Positions 51,069 to 59,742 of a stretch of 64,000 nt of DNA are shown here, in pieces. The notes below the pieces were generated by a model that was given only the letters and a program-made list of their open reading frames with translations, did no database searches and was not told where the DNA came from. Location of the stretch: NCBI GenBank assembly GCA_046757725.1, contig JBHHYU010000005.1, forward strand, positions 1-64,000. Reading direction: 5' to 3'. Positions within the stretch are counted from its first letter, which is position 1. Every line of letters starts with the position of its first letter. Source of the DNA: JBHHYU01 sp046757725. GTDB lineage: Bacteria; Desulfobacterota; Binatia; UBA9968. The position numbers and the translations under genes were made by a program.

Positions 51069-51772
51069 TTTTCCCCCCGGGGAAGAAACCCCCCAAATAC
51101 GCGGTGTAGACTCTCCCACGGCTCCCGGCGGGGCTCATCGAAAATGATCCTGCCTTTATTCAAGACAACTGCCCTGGAACAGAAGGTAGCGATGCGCGGG
51201 ACGTGATGTGTCGCGATGACCACGATGCCTCCATGGATGCACAGCCTTTCGAGATAAGATTCCAAGAGATCCACACCGTTGCCATCGAGTACGCCATAGG
51301 GTTCATCCAACAGGAGAAGCCGTGGCTCCAGAAGCTGCCACTTGGCAATGGCGAGACGGCATTTCATACCGCTGGAGAGGGATGCTACATACTCATTCGA
51401 GCAGCCCAGGAGACCAACGGTATCGAGGGAATGCTCGATATCGTGTAGATCTTTTCCGGTACCATAAAGCGCATTGAAAAGACGGAGATTCTCCTTGAGA
51501 GTCAGATTCTCATAAAAATGTTCACCGGGGGATAGGAGGCCGACGGCAGAGCGAAGGCGAGAAGAACCAAGGCGGATTTTCTGTCCGTCCAGTTCGATCT
51601 GTCCGCTAGTTGGATAGAGAAGGGCCGAAAGGAGCCTAAGGAAAGTAGTTTTCCCGGCTCCGTTTGGGCCGAGCAAGGCGATGCGTTCACCCGACTGGAA
51701 CTCAACATTGACGTCCTTTAACGCCCATAAGAACCCGTAGGCCTTGGATAGCTGACGAACGATCACCCGCAA
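51056..51772 (-). CDS. ccmA: CcmA ABC ATPase
   Basis: 238 residues. Walker A GPNGAGKTT, signature LSSGMKCRLAIAK and Walker B LLLLDEP. With CcmB it powers release of holo-CcmE. First gene of ccmABCDEFG-HI. The start is TTG with AGGA eight bases upstream; a GTG two codons later is an alternative. Confidence 0.94.
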   Translation of the reverse strand: MRVIVRQLSKAYGFLWALKDVNVEFQSGERIALLGPNGAGKTTFLRLLSALLYPTSGQIELDGQKIRLGSSRLRSAVGLLSPGEHFYENLTLKENLRLFNALYGTGKDLHDIEHSLDTVGLLGCSNEYVASLSSGMKCRLAIAKWQLLEPRLLLLDEPYGVLDGNGVDLLESYLERLCIHGGIVVIATHHVPRIATFCSRAVVLNKGRIIFDEPRREPWESLHRVFGGFLPRGEKWNF

Positions 51773-51950
51773 GAGACGCTTCCTAAATTTGGCAACGGAA
51801 GTTTTAAAAACATCAAAAGAACAGTTTCACGAATATATTCCTGGGGGAAACGGGATTCAAGGCATGAAAAATCCTCAAGAAGAAGTTGGCAGAAGCCGTC
51901 CGTTTTATCCATTGAAGGTTTTCCCTAGGGCTTGATAGATACATGAGGTG

Positions 51951-51984
51951 TTTCTTTCAGGTCGCAATAGGTTCCTGAAAGAAA
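51951..51984. repeat. Perfect 11-bp inverted repeat
   Basis: TTTCTTTCAGG and CCTGAAAGAAA separated by 12 bases. No T-run follows, so it reads more like an operator or RNA hairpin than a terminator. It lies about 180 bases from either gene start. Confidence 0.6.
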
Positions 51985-52081
51985 TCACCACCCAATAGTT
52001 TACCCTATTTTACCCCGTTAGTAACATCAGTGTTCTCTCTTTGAGCGCAAGAACCTTAAAGCTTCCAGGGAGCGAAAAAGG

Positions 52082-52111
52082 TTGACAATTCCGAATGGAG
52101 TTGCCTATGTA
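52082..52111 (+). promoter_or_regulatory. Probable promoter of the MscS-like gene
   Basis: Perfect TTGACA, 18-base spacer, TATGTA, about 45 bases before the ATG at 52157. Confidence 0.45.
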
Positions 52112-52156
52112 TGATTGAGAGGAAGTGACTACAATGGATCACGGAAAGGGAATCAC

Positions 52157-52828
52157 ATGGAAATGATCACGACAGTTACCGGTGCCTGGAATGCCTTTGC
52201 TACCAAGATAGGCGCTTTTTTCCCTCATCTATTCGCGGCACTTGCCATTCTGATCATAGGTTGGATTGCCTGTAATATCGTGAAGAGACTCATTGTCCGT
52301 ATTCTCAGGGTCTGCCAGTTCGACTCTTTGGCGGCAAAATCGGGAATCAGTAATGTACTCGAGCGAGGCGGGGTTCAACAGAGCTCTTCAGAGATACTCG
52401 CCCTTTTGATTTTCTGGTTTTTATTTCTGATCGTACTTGTAGCCACGTTGGATACCTTGGGTCTGCCCGGCGTGACCGATACCTTGAACACGATCTATCT
52501 CTATATCCCAAAACTTGTCGCCGCTATCGTTATACTTATTCTGGGGCTTTACTTCGCCAATTTTCTTGAAACTGTGACTCGGACCTCCTGTGCGAACGCG
52601 GGCCTACAACAGGCAGACGCCATTGGTCACGTAACCTATTACGCTACGGTAATCTTCGTTATTGCAGCCATATTACAGATTCTTCAAATAGCCGCAGAAA
52701 TTGTTATGTGGGCTTTCGTGTCTATGTTCGGAGCGGTCTGCTTAGCCCTAGCCATAGCCTTCGGTCTAGGCGGAAGAGAGGTGGCTCACCGCTACCTTGA
52801 AAAGTGGCTGGAAGAAAAAAATAAATAA
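52157..52828 (+). CDS. Mechanosensitive channel-like protein with conserved TM-helix repeats
   Basis: About 223 residues with four to five hydrophobic helices. FPHLFAALAILIIGWIACNIVKRLIVRIL and YIPKLVAAIVILILGLYFANFLETV are TM_helix (PF05552) repeats found near MscS channels. The MscS beta domain is absent. The ATG at 52157 has AAAGGGA upstream; an earlier Met at 52115 is possible. Membrane-tension or osmotic role is inference. Confidence 0.75.
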   Translation: MEMITTVTGAWNAFATKIGAFFPHLFAALAILIIGWIACNIVKRLIVRILRVCQFDSLAAKSGISNVLERGGVQQSSSEILALLIFWFLFLIVLVATLDTLGLPGVTDTLNTIYLYIPKLVAAIVILILGLYFANFLETVTRTSCANAGLQQADAIGHVTYYATVIFVIAAILQILQIAAEIVMWAFVSMFGAVCLALAIAFGLGGREVAHRYLEKWLEEKNK

Positions 52829-52893
52829 ACTGGAGGTTCGAAAAAAGGGGAGGGCCCAAGTCTATCCCGACTGGCTAAACTCCTTTCTACCGG

Positions 52894-53048
52894 CTCTCCA
52901 TTGAAAAGAGTGGTTCCTCAGGAGAAATCCATCCGGCGTGAGTCAATAAGCAATAGGTTAGTGCCTTGACGGCCGTTCTCCCGTCCCCTTTGGGTGATCT
53001 CTCCAATGGCCTGTGCCTAACTGGAGCACCGCAATTTCTACGGTAGAG
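52894..53048. repeat. MITE-like repeat, copy A (about 155 bp)
   Basis: Ends at 52894-52919 (CTCTCCATTGAAAAGAGTGG...) and 53023-53048 (GGAGCACCGCAATTTCTACG...) are imperfect inverted repeats of each other. The body matches copy B (32021-32381) in opposite orientation over about 110 bases with a few small indels. No coding potential. Confidence 0.7.
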
Positions 53049-53059
53049 TCCTTTCTACC

Positions 53060-53088
53060 TTGACTATTTTTCCTAAATCAGTTAACTA
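53060..53088 (+). promoter_or_regulatory. Possible mdh promoter at the repeat edge
   Basis: TTGACT 11 bases outside repeat copy A, with a weak -10 (TAACTA at spacing 17). The -35 is convincing by its position-matched twin at 32393; the -10 is not. Confidence 0.3.
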
Positions 53089-53232
53089 TTACATATATAA
53101 GGTGTTTTTGCTTCTTATTTTCCAGATAGCCTAGGGGTTACCGCAGAAGATAATATAGCCCTTGGGCTATTTTTAGTGGTAGGGGGGCGGTTCGCGTAGT
53201 TAGTAAGACTCAACTAAAAGGAGTAGGGAAAA

Positions 53233-54177
53233 GTGGCACGAAAAAAGATCGCGTTAATCGGAGCTGGGAGTATCGGGGGCACAATGGCTCATCTCTGTGC
53301 CTTAAAGAAGCTTGGCGACGTGGTTATCTATGATGTCATTGAAGGCCTCCCGGAAGGTAAAGCCCTCGACCTTCTTCAATCCGCCCCTGTCGAAGGTTTC
53401 GATGCGAAAATCACTGGGACGACTCGGTACGAAGATCTTCAAGGTGCTGATGTTTGTATTGTGACCGCGGGGATTGCGCGTAAACCAGGGATGAGCCGGG
53501 ATGACTTGTTAGGGACCAATGCAAAGATCATGGCTCAGGTTGCAGAAGGGATCAAGACCTATGCTCCGGAGGCTTTTGTGATCGTGATCACTAACCCGCT
53601 AGATGCGATGGTGACCCTAGCCAAACGAGTCACGGGCTTTCCAAAGAACCGTGTCGTTGGACAATCCGGTATCCTCGATTCATCTCGCTACCAAACCTTC
53701 ATTGCTCAAGAACTTCACATCTCTGTGGCCAGTGTCTCGGCGCTGGTTTTGGGAGGTCATGGAGACGACATGGTCCCGATTCGAAACAGTTGCTTGATCT
53801 CAGGTATCCCGGTGGAGAAATTCTTATCCAACGAACGGCTCGATGCCATCGAGAAAAGGGTGAGAAATGCCGGTGGTGAGATTGTGTCTCTGCTCAAAAC
53901 TGGGTCTGCTTTTTATTCACCGGCATCGGCTGCGATCCGAATGGTGGAGGCCTACCTCCTGGATAAGAAAGAAGTGCTCCCCTGTGCGGCCTATCTCGAG
54001 GGTGAGTATGGAGTCAACGGTTATTATTTTGGAGTCCCGGTGTTAATCGGCGCAGGAGGCGTGGAAAAGATCATCGAAATAGGACTCAGCCCCGCCGACA
54101 AAAAAGCGTTTGAGAAATCGTTGGCCCATGTCAAGGATCTGGTCCAGGCCATGGACAGAGTGGTTGCCGGCCACTAA
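53233..54177 (+). CDS. mdh: Malate dehydrogenase, LDH-like
   Basis: 314 residues. NAD motif IGAGSIGGTMA, substrate-specificity loop AGIARKPGMSRDDL (Arg for malate), DSSRYQTFIA and the catalytic GGHGDDM. It oxidises malate to oxaloacetate. The start is GTG with GGAG upstream. It heads a TCA-related run with sucC and sucD. Confidence 0.96.
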   Translation: MARKKIALIGAGSIGGTMAHLCALKKLGDVVIYDVIEGLPEGKALDLLQSAPVEGFDAKITGTTRYEDLQGADVCIVTAGIARKPGMSRDDLLGTNAKIMAQVAEGIKTYAPEAFVIVITNPLDAMVTLAKRVTGFPKNRVVGQSGILDSSRYQTFIAQELHISVASVSALVLGGHGDDMVPIRNSCLISGIPVEKFLSNERLDAIEKRVRNAGGEIVSLLKTGSAFYSPASAAIRMVEAYLLDKKEVLPCAAYLEGEYGVNGYYFGVPVLIGAGGVEKIIEIGLSPADKKAFEKSLAHVKDLVQAMDRVVAGH

Positions 54178-54280
54178 GCATCGTCTCCTAAAATTGCAGG
54201 AAGCCAGGGATAAGTACGGAGAGCAGGCCTCGAAGTTATCTATCTGGCTTTTCCAATTTTCTTAAAATATTACGCTGCAG

Positions 54281-55450
54281 ATGAATATTCACGAATATCA
54301 GGCAAAAGCGATTTTGGAACGCTTCGGGATCCCCGTTCCCAAAGGAAATGTTGCTGCGACCCCTCAAGAAGCCAGAATGATAGCCCTAGAACTAGCAGTG
54401 CCATGTGTGGTCAAGGCTCAAATTCATGCCGGGGGGCGGGGAAAGGCCGGTGGAGTGAAGTTGGCAGGGAACCCACAGGAAGCTGAGCAAAGGGCCTCAG
54501 AGATACTGGGGAAAAAACTGATCACTCATCAGACTAGCTCCGAGGGCCGGCAGGTCCGGCGTCTTCTTGTTGAAGAAGGTCTTCATATTAAGCGTGAACT
54601 CTATTTGGGCATGGCCATAGACCGCTCTGCTTCGCGGGTGTCCCTTATTGTTTCCGCGGAAGGGGGCGTCGAGATCGAGGAGGTGGCCCAGAGAAGTCCG
54701 GAGGCCATTTTAAAAGAGCTCATCGATCCGGCCGTTGGTCTTCTACCGTTCCAATGCCGGAGACTCGCTTATGCGCTGGGCATTCCCAACGAACACGTGG
54801 GAAAACTAAGCTCCATCATGCAGGCTCTGTATGCAGCCTTTAACGCATGCGATTGCTCACTGGCCGAGATTAATCCGCTCGTACTCACGGAAGAGGGTCA
54901 GATCCTAGCCCTAGACGCAAAAATGAACGTTGATAACAATGGGCTTTTTCGGCAACCGGAGATAACCGCTTTACGCGACCTGGATGAAGAGGACCCCCGG
55001 GAGATCGAAGCAGGTAGATCTGGTCTCTCTTACATTTCTTTGGATGGAAATATCGGCTGTATGGTTAACGGTGCGGGTCTCGCAATGGGGACCATGGATA
55101 TTATCAAATTGTGCGGTGGTGAACCCGCCAATTTTCTTGATGTTGGGGGCGGGGCCAACCAGGAAAAAGTGGCCAAAGCCTTTAAGATCCTCCTTTCGGA
55201 CCGTAGAGTCCAAGGCGTGCTGATCAATATCTTCGGTGGCATCATGAGGTGTGATGTGATCGCTCAAGGCGTGGTAGCGGCTGCGCGTGAGGTCAAGATC
55301 AGGATTCCGTTGGTGGTTCGACTCCAAGGCACCAATGTTGAGCTGGGAAGAAAGATTCTTTCCGAATCCGGCGTATCGATCATCCCGGCTGAGACCATGG
55401 GTGAGGCGGCAGAAAAAATCGTAAGCGCGGTAACAGAAGGAAAATCGTAG
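54281..55450 (+). CDS. sucC: Succinyl-CoA synthetase beta subunit
   Basis: 389 residues, full length. MNIHEYQAKAILERFGIPVPKG, the ATP-grasp HAGGRGKAGGVKLA, and the C-terminal LDVGGGANQEKVAKAF...INIFGGIMRCDVIA. It forms succinyl-CoA synthetase with SucD. Confidence 0.97.
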   Translation: MNIHEYQAKAILERFGIPVPKGNVAATPQEARMIALELAVPCVVKAQIHAGGRGKAGGVKLAGNPQEAEQRASEILGKKLITHQTSSEGRQVRRLLVEEGLHIKRELYLGMAIDRSASRVSLIVSAEGGVEIEEVAQRSPEAILKELIDPAVGLLPFQCRRLAYALGIPNEHVGKLSSIMQALYAAFNACDCSLAEINPLVLTEEGQILALDAKMNVDNNGLFRQPEITALRDLDEEDPREIEAGRSGLSYISLDGNIGCMVNGAGLAMGTMDIIKLCGGEPANFLDVGGGANQEKVAKAFKILLSDRRVQGVLINIFGGIMRCDVIAQGVVAAAREVKIRIPLVVRLQGTNVELGRKILSESGVSIIPAETMGEAAEKIVSAVTEGKS

Positions 55451-55476
55451 CAAAGTTAGACGGACTGCGAGCTCGG

Positions 55477-56352
55477 ATGGGTATATTAGTTGATAATACA
55501 ACGCGAGTCCTAACCCAAGGAATTACCGGTACCACCGGTCAATTTCATACCCGCGCGTGCAAAGAATATGGGACCCAGATGGTCGCCGGGGTCACGCCGG
55601 CAAAGGGTGGAAGGATTTTTGAAGGGATTCCAATCTATGACACTGTAGCCAAAGCCGTTGCTGCAACAGAAATTAATGCGAGCGTCATCTACGTTCCCCC
55701 TCCGTTTGCAGCCGATGCGATCATGGAGGCTGCCGACGCGGGGATAGAACTCATTATTTGTATTACGGAAGGGGTTCCGGTGAGGGACATGGTCCGTACC
55801 AAGAGATACCTGGAGGGAAAAACGTCCATACTGCTGGGCCCTAATTGTCCTGGCGTTATTACTCCTGGAGCGTGTAAAATCGGTATTATGCCCGGCCATA
55901 TTCATCGGGTTGGCCAAGTCGGAGTGGTATCCCGCAGCGGGACATTGACCTATGAAGCGGTGGATCAACTGACGCGCTTAGGTTTGGGACAGTCTACCTG
56001 CGTTGGCATCGGGGGAGATCCGGTTCATGGGATGGATTTCGTAGATGCGCTGAAACTTTTCAACGAGGACCCCCGCACGAGTGCAGTGGTCATGATAGGT
56101 GAAATCGGGGGTAATGCCGAAGAGGAGGCGGCGGTGTGGATAAAAAGCAATATGAATAAACCGGTGGTAGGTTTTATCGTCGGACAAACCGCGCCTCCCG
56201 GCAAACGTATGGGCCACGCCGGTGCAATTATTTCCGGCGGTAAAGGGACAGCGCGGGAAAAGATCGCGGCTCTAAAAGGGGCCCAAGTCCGCATCGCGCC
56301 ATCACCAGCTCTCATAGGTCAGGCGATGAAGGAGGCGCTATCGAAAAAATAA
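55477..56352 (+). CDS. sucD: Succinyl-CoA synthetase alpha subunit
   Basis: 291 residues. CoA-binding GITGTTGQFHTRACKEYGT and the phospho-His loop RMGHAGAIISGGKGTA. It starts 26 bases after sucC. Ribosome-binding site is weak. Confidence 0.97.
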   Translation: MGILVDNTTRVLTQGITGTTGQFHTRACKEYGTQMVAGVTPAKGGRIFEGIPIYDTVAKAVAATEINASVIYVPPPFAADAIMEAADAGIELIICITEGVPVRDMVRTKRYLEGKTSILLGPNCPGVITPGACKIGIMPGHIHRVGQVGVVSRSGTLTYEAVDQLTRLGLGQSTCVGIGGDPVHGMDFVDALKLFNEDPRTSAVVMIGEIGGNAEEEAAVWIKSNMNKPVVGFIVGQTAPPGKRMGHAGAIISGGKGTAREKIAALKGAQVRIAPSPALIGQAMKEALSKK

Positions 56353-56398
56353 CCTCGCAGGGACAGGGAAAAGAAACAGAGAAGAGAGACGGGTATTT

Positions 56399-56824
56399 AT
56401 GATTGAAAGAACACTATCCATTGTCAAACCGGATGCGGTAAGCAAGAGACTTATCGGCAAAATTTTAGGCCGCTTTGAAACCGTCGGCTTGAAGATCGTA
56501 GCTGCCAAGCTTACACGCCTGACTGTGGAACAGGCGCGAGCCTTCTACGCTGTTCACAAAGAGCGTCCTTTCTATGGCAGCCTAACAGAGTACATGTCCT
56601 CTGGACCGATCATGGTCTCAGTTTTGGAAGGAGAAAGTGCGATTCTGAAAAACCGCGAAACCATGGGAGCCACTGACCCGGCCAAGGCGGTTCCTGGAAC
56701 CATCCGCTATGATTGGGGGAGCGATGTAGAAAAAAACGCCGTTCATGGTTCCGACGGGCCAGAAACCGCAGCATGGGAAATCTCTTTCTTCTTTAAGGGA
56801 GAGGAGATCTGCGGATCCATGTAA
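56399..56824 (+). CDS. ndk: Nucleoside diphosphate kinase
   Basis: 141 residues. ERTLSIVKPDAV at the start, and the phospho-His in NAVHGSD. It transfers the gamma phosphate among NTPs and dNTPs. It follows sucD, as in several phyla where SucCD supplies GTP/ATP. Confidence 0.96.
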   Translation: MIERTLSIVKPDAVSKRLIGKILGRFETVGLKIVAAKLTRLTVEQARAFYAVHKERPFYGSLTEYMSSGPIMVSVLEGESAILKNRETMGATDPAKAVPGTIRYDWGSDVEKNAVHGSDGPETAAWEISFFFKGEEICGSM

Positions 56825-56860
56825 AGGATCTACGAATTAGGACCGGCCGTTGGAGGCTCG

Positions 56861-57931
56861 ATGGGGAAACCAAATATCAAAGACATCGAATCGGGCGAGT
56901 TAAACACATGGCTGACACAGCGTAAGGAACCTCTCTATCGGGCGGATCAGATCCGAAGATGGATTTTTCAAAAAGGGGCGGTCGCGTTCAGTGAAATGAC
57001 CAACCTATCACGCGGGCTGCAGGGCGCATTGGAAGAGGCGTTCTCGATTAGTAGAATTGAAACTCTTCACCGTCGTTTGTCTGCAGATGGAACGGTCAAA
57101 TTCCTCTTCGGTCTGGATGGCGATCCCGGTATCGAAAGCGTTCTAATCCCGGAGACTAAACGGCTGACGCTGTGTCTATCCACCCAGGCGGGCTGCGGTT
57201 TCGGTTGTAGTTTTTGCGCTACGGGCAGGTTGGGCTTGAGGAGAAACCTTCGGGCGAGCGAAATCCTCGATCAAATTTTGGAGGCAAAAAAAACAGTTGT
57301 CCCGGAAGGGAGAATAACCCATGCCGTTCTGATGGGGATGGGGGAACCGCTGGCTAACTACGAACAAACGATAAAAGCATTGCGGATCATGACTGATGCG
57401 AGAGACGGGATGGGATTTTCACCGCGGCGGGTCACGGTTTCCACAGTAGGGCTGGTGCCTCAGATGAAAAGGCTCATGGAAGAAACCCACGTCAACCTTG
57501 CTGTTTCGCTGCACGCCACTACGGATGCATTACGCTCCCAACTCATGCCTATAAACCGTAAATACCCTTTGAGAGAGCTCCTCAGTTGTTGTCGATCCCT
57601 TCCACTTGCAAGGCGGCGACGCGTCACTTTTGAATATGTGCTGCTCCGGGGAATCAATCACGCAGCGGAAGATTCCCGTCGCCTCGGCAAACTCTTAAAC
57701 GGGATCCGCTGTAAAATCAATTTGATTCCCTTCAACCCTCATTCCGGCAGTCCTTACCGAAGGCCAACCAACGAAGAGATCGTAAGATTCCAGAATTCCT
57801 TAGGAGACCTCGGGCTTCAGGTCAATGTCCGGGAGTCAAGAGGAGACGACATCCATGCCGCCTGTGGACAGCTGCAGGGAGAGTATTCCGTGGCCTCTAA
57901 AAATTTGATTCGAGTCGCAGGAGCGTGCTAA
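56861..57931 (+). CDS. rlmN: 23S rRNA/tRNA m2A methyltransferase RlmN
   Basis: 356 residues. Radical SAM motif CGFGCSFCATG (CX3CX2C), MGMGEPLANY, and the late Cys in RGDDIHAACGQL that takes the methyl group. It methylates A2503 of 23S rRNA and A37 of some tRNAs. Confidence 0.96.
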   Translation: MGKPNIKDIESGELNTWLTQRKEPLYRADQIRRWIFQKGAVAFSEMTNLSRGLQGALEEAFSISRIETLHRRLSADGTVKFLFGLDGDPGIESVLIPETKRLTLCLSTQAGCGFGCSFCATGRLGLRRNLRASEILDQILEAKKTVVPEGRITHAVLMGMGEPLANYEQTIKALRIMTDARDGMGFSPRRVTVSTVGLVPQMKRLMEETHVNLAVSLHATTDALRSQLMPINRKYPLRELLSCCRSLPLARRRRVTFEYVLLRGINHAAEDSRRLGKLLNGIRCKINLIPFNPHSGSPYRRPTNEEIVRFQNSLGDLGLQVNVRESRGDDIHAACGQLQGEYSVASKNLIRVAGAC

Positions 57932-57934
57932 AAA

Positions 57935-58801
57935 ATGCCGTCGGGAAAAGGGGTGGTCGGGGTTATAGGAGGAAGCGGTCTGTATCAAATCGCGGGACTG
58001 AAAAGAGTTCGCGAAATTCGCCTCAATACTCCATTTGGAAGGCCATCGGCTGCCTACGTCAGGGGAACCCTAGATGGAACGGAACTGGTTTTTCTTCCGC
58101 GGCATGGAAAGGGACATCGCTGGCTCCCCACCGAGTTGAATTTTCGTGCTAATATCTTCGGTATGAAAAAGTTAGGGGTAGAACGCATTATTTCGGTCAG
58201 CGCCGTCGGAAGCCTTCGCAAAGGGATTGCTCCCGGCCACGTGGTCGTGCCGGACCAATTTATTGATCGAACGACACAACGGCACAGCACCTTTTTTGGC
58301 AATGGTATCGTAGCCCATGTCAGTTTGGCTGATCCTCTGTGCTTGGTGTTGTCGAAGGCTTTAATTCGCGGAGGCGAGGACGTGGGTGCAAAAATCCACA
58401 CCGGCGGAACTTATCTCTGCATGGAGGGCCCTCAATTCTCCACCCGGGCCGAATCCAATCTCTATCGCAGCTGGGGAGCAGATGTGATCGGTATGACGAA
58501 CTTGCAGGAGGCCAAATTGGCTCGGGAAGCAGAAATTTGTTTTGCCACCTTAGCCCTGGCCACGGATTATGATTGCTGGAATCAGAAGGCAAGTGACGTA
58601 AAGATCGCTGAAGTGCTGGCCATCCTTAAGGCAAACGTTTTAAGGGCGCAGCAAATCATCCGTAAGGCTCTGGGCCATCTTCCCCCCGCACGTTCTTGCG
58701 ACTGCACCATCGCGCTAAAGGATGCCATCGTTACCGACAAACGCATGATTCCGAAAACGATCTGCAAGCACCTGAACCTGATCATAGGAAAATATCTATG
58801 A
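57935..58801 (+). CDS. mtnP: S-methyl-5'-thioadenosine phosphorylase
   Basis: 288 residues. GVIGGSGLYQIAG, RHGKGH, CMEGPQFSTRAES and GMTNLQEAKLAREAEI are MTAP/PNP-family motifs; the Met-Glu-Gly-Pro-Gln-Phe loop suits methylthioadenosine. It splits MTA to adenine and methylthioribose-1-phosphate. It starts three bases after rlmN. The PfkB kinase follows. Confidence 0.93.
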   Translation: MPSGKGVVGVIGGSGLYQIAGLKRVREIRLNTPFGRPSAAYVRGTLDGTELVFLPRHGKGHRWLPTELNFRANIFGMKKLGVERIISVSAVGSLRKGIAPGHVVVPDQFIDRTTQRHSTFFGNGIVAHVSLADPLCLVLSKALIRGGEDVGAKIHTGGTYLCMEGPQFSTRAESNLYRSWGADVIGMTNLQEAKLAREAEICFATLALATDYDCWNQKASDVKIAEVLAILKANVLRAQQIIRKALGHLPPARSCDCTIALKDAIVTDKRMIPKTICKHLNLIIGKYL

Positions 58802-58826
58802 GAAATCCAAACGAGTCGGAGGGATC

Positions 58827-59738
58827 ATGGCTATGAGTATTTTGGTTGTCGGTACCGTAGCGTTCGATTCCATTGAGACGCCGCACGGATCTGCCGAGCG
58901 TGTGCTGGGAGGATCGGCGTCCTATTTTGCTGTAGCCGCAAGTTTTTTCGCACCAGTCGGTATTGTAGGGGTGATCGGCAACGATTTTCCAGAACACTAC
59001 CTGAGGCTCTTGTCTCGACATCGTATAGATCTCGAAGGCCTCAGGAAAGACAGCGGAGATACCTTTCACTGGCGCGGCCGCTACCATGAAGATCTGAACG
59101 TGCGGGATACCCTTGAGCTGCATCTCAATGTTCTTTCGGGTTTTGTCCCGCAACTACCTGACCGTTACAGGGACGCAGAATATGTCTTTCTCGGTAATAT
59201 CGACCCAGCTGTCCAAGTAAAAGTTCTCGACCAACTCAGAAAAGTCAGGCTGGTAGCCTGTGATACCATGGACCATTGGATTCACGAGAGCAACCGCGAA
59301 CTGCGGAAGGTGTTGCAACGTACGGAAATCCTGGTGATTAATGACTCCGAGGCTCAATTGTTGAGCGGAGAACACAATATTGTACGAGCAGCCCGGTCCA
59401 TTTTGAAAATGGGTCCCAAGGTCGTCCTGATCAAAAGGGGTGAATACGGCGTCCTGAAGTTCTCGGAATCCTCGGTATTCGCCGCACCTGCCTATCCCCT
59501 GGAAGAGGTTTTTGATCCTACCGGTGCCGGGGATTCCTTCGCGGGAGGCTTTCTAGGTCACCTGGCTCGCTCCGGTGATCACAGCCAGAGAGGGCTTCGA
59601 CAGGCCATTGTATGCGGCAGTGTGGTCGCCTCTTTCACGGTGGAGGATTTTGGCCTGAATCGCTTGACCAAGCTCACCGCCGAACAGATTGAGGAAAGGT
59701 ATCAGCGCTTTATCGAGCTGACGGACTTTCATACCTGA
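58827..59738 (+). CDS. PfkB-family sugar kinase
   Basis: 303 residues. N-terminal ILVVGTVAFDSIETPHG, GGSASYFAVAAS, and the C-terminal signature DPTGAGDSFAGGFLGH with catalytic Asp. Family members phosphorylate ribose, nucleosides or other sugars. The substrate is unknown; pairing with mtnP suggests a nucleoside- or methylthioribose-related role, but that is inference. It lies 25 bases after mtnP. Confidence 0.88.
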   Translation: MAMSILVVGTVAFDSIETPHGSAERVLGGSASYFAVAASFFAPVGIVGVIGNDFPEHYLRLLSRHRIDLEGLRKDSGDTFHWRGRYHEDLNVRDTLELHLNVLSGFVPQLPDRYRDAEYVFLGNIDPAVQVKVLDQLRKVRLVACDTMDHWIHESNRELRKVLQRTEILVINDSEAQLLSGEHNIVRAARSILKMGPKVVLIKRGEYGVLKFSESSVFAAPAYPLEEVFDPTGAGDSFAGGFLGHLARSGDHSQRGLRQAIVCGSVVASFTVEDFGLNRLTKLTAEQIEERYQRFIELTDFHT

Positions 59739-59742
59739 AGCC

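Larger units (their letters stand above)
51773..52156. other. Divergent intergenic region of ccmA and the MscS-like gene
   Basis: 384 bases, no gene. It contains a perfect 11-base inverted repeat (51951-51984) and a promoter-like pair for the plus strand (52082-52111). The ccm promoter was not recognised with confidence. Confidence 0.5.
52829..53232. other. Gene-free leader of mdh with a MITE-like repeat
   Basis: 404 bases: repeat copy A (52894-53048), a -35-like TTGACT at 53060-53065, then an AT-rich stretch (53083-53100) and GGAG before the mdh GTG. No gene seen. Confidence 0.55.
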
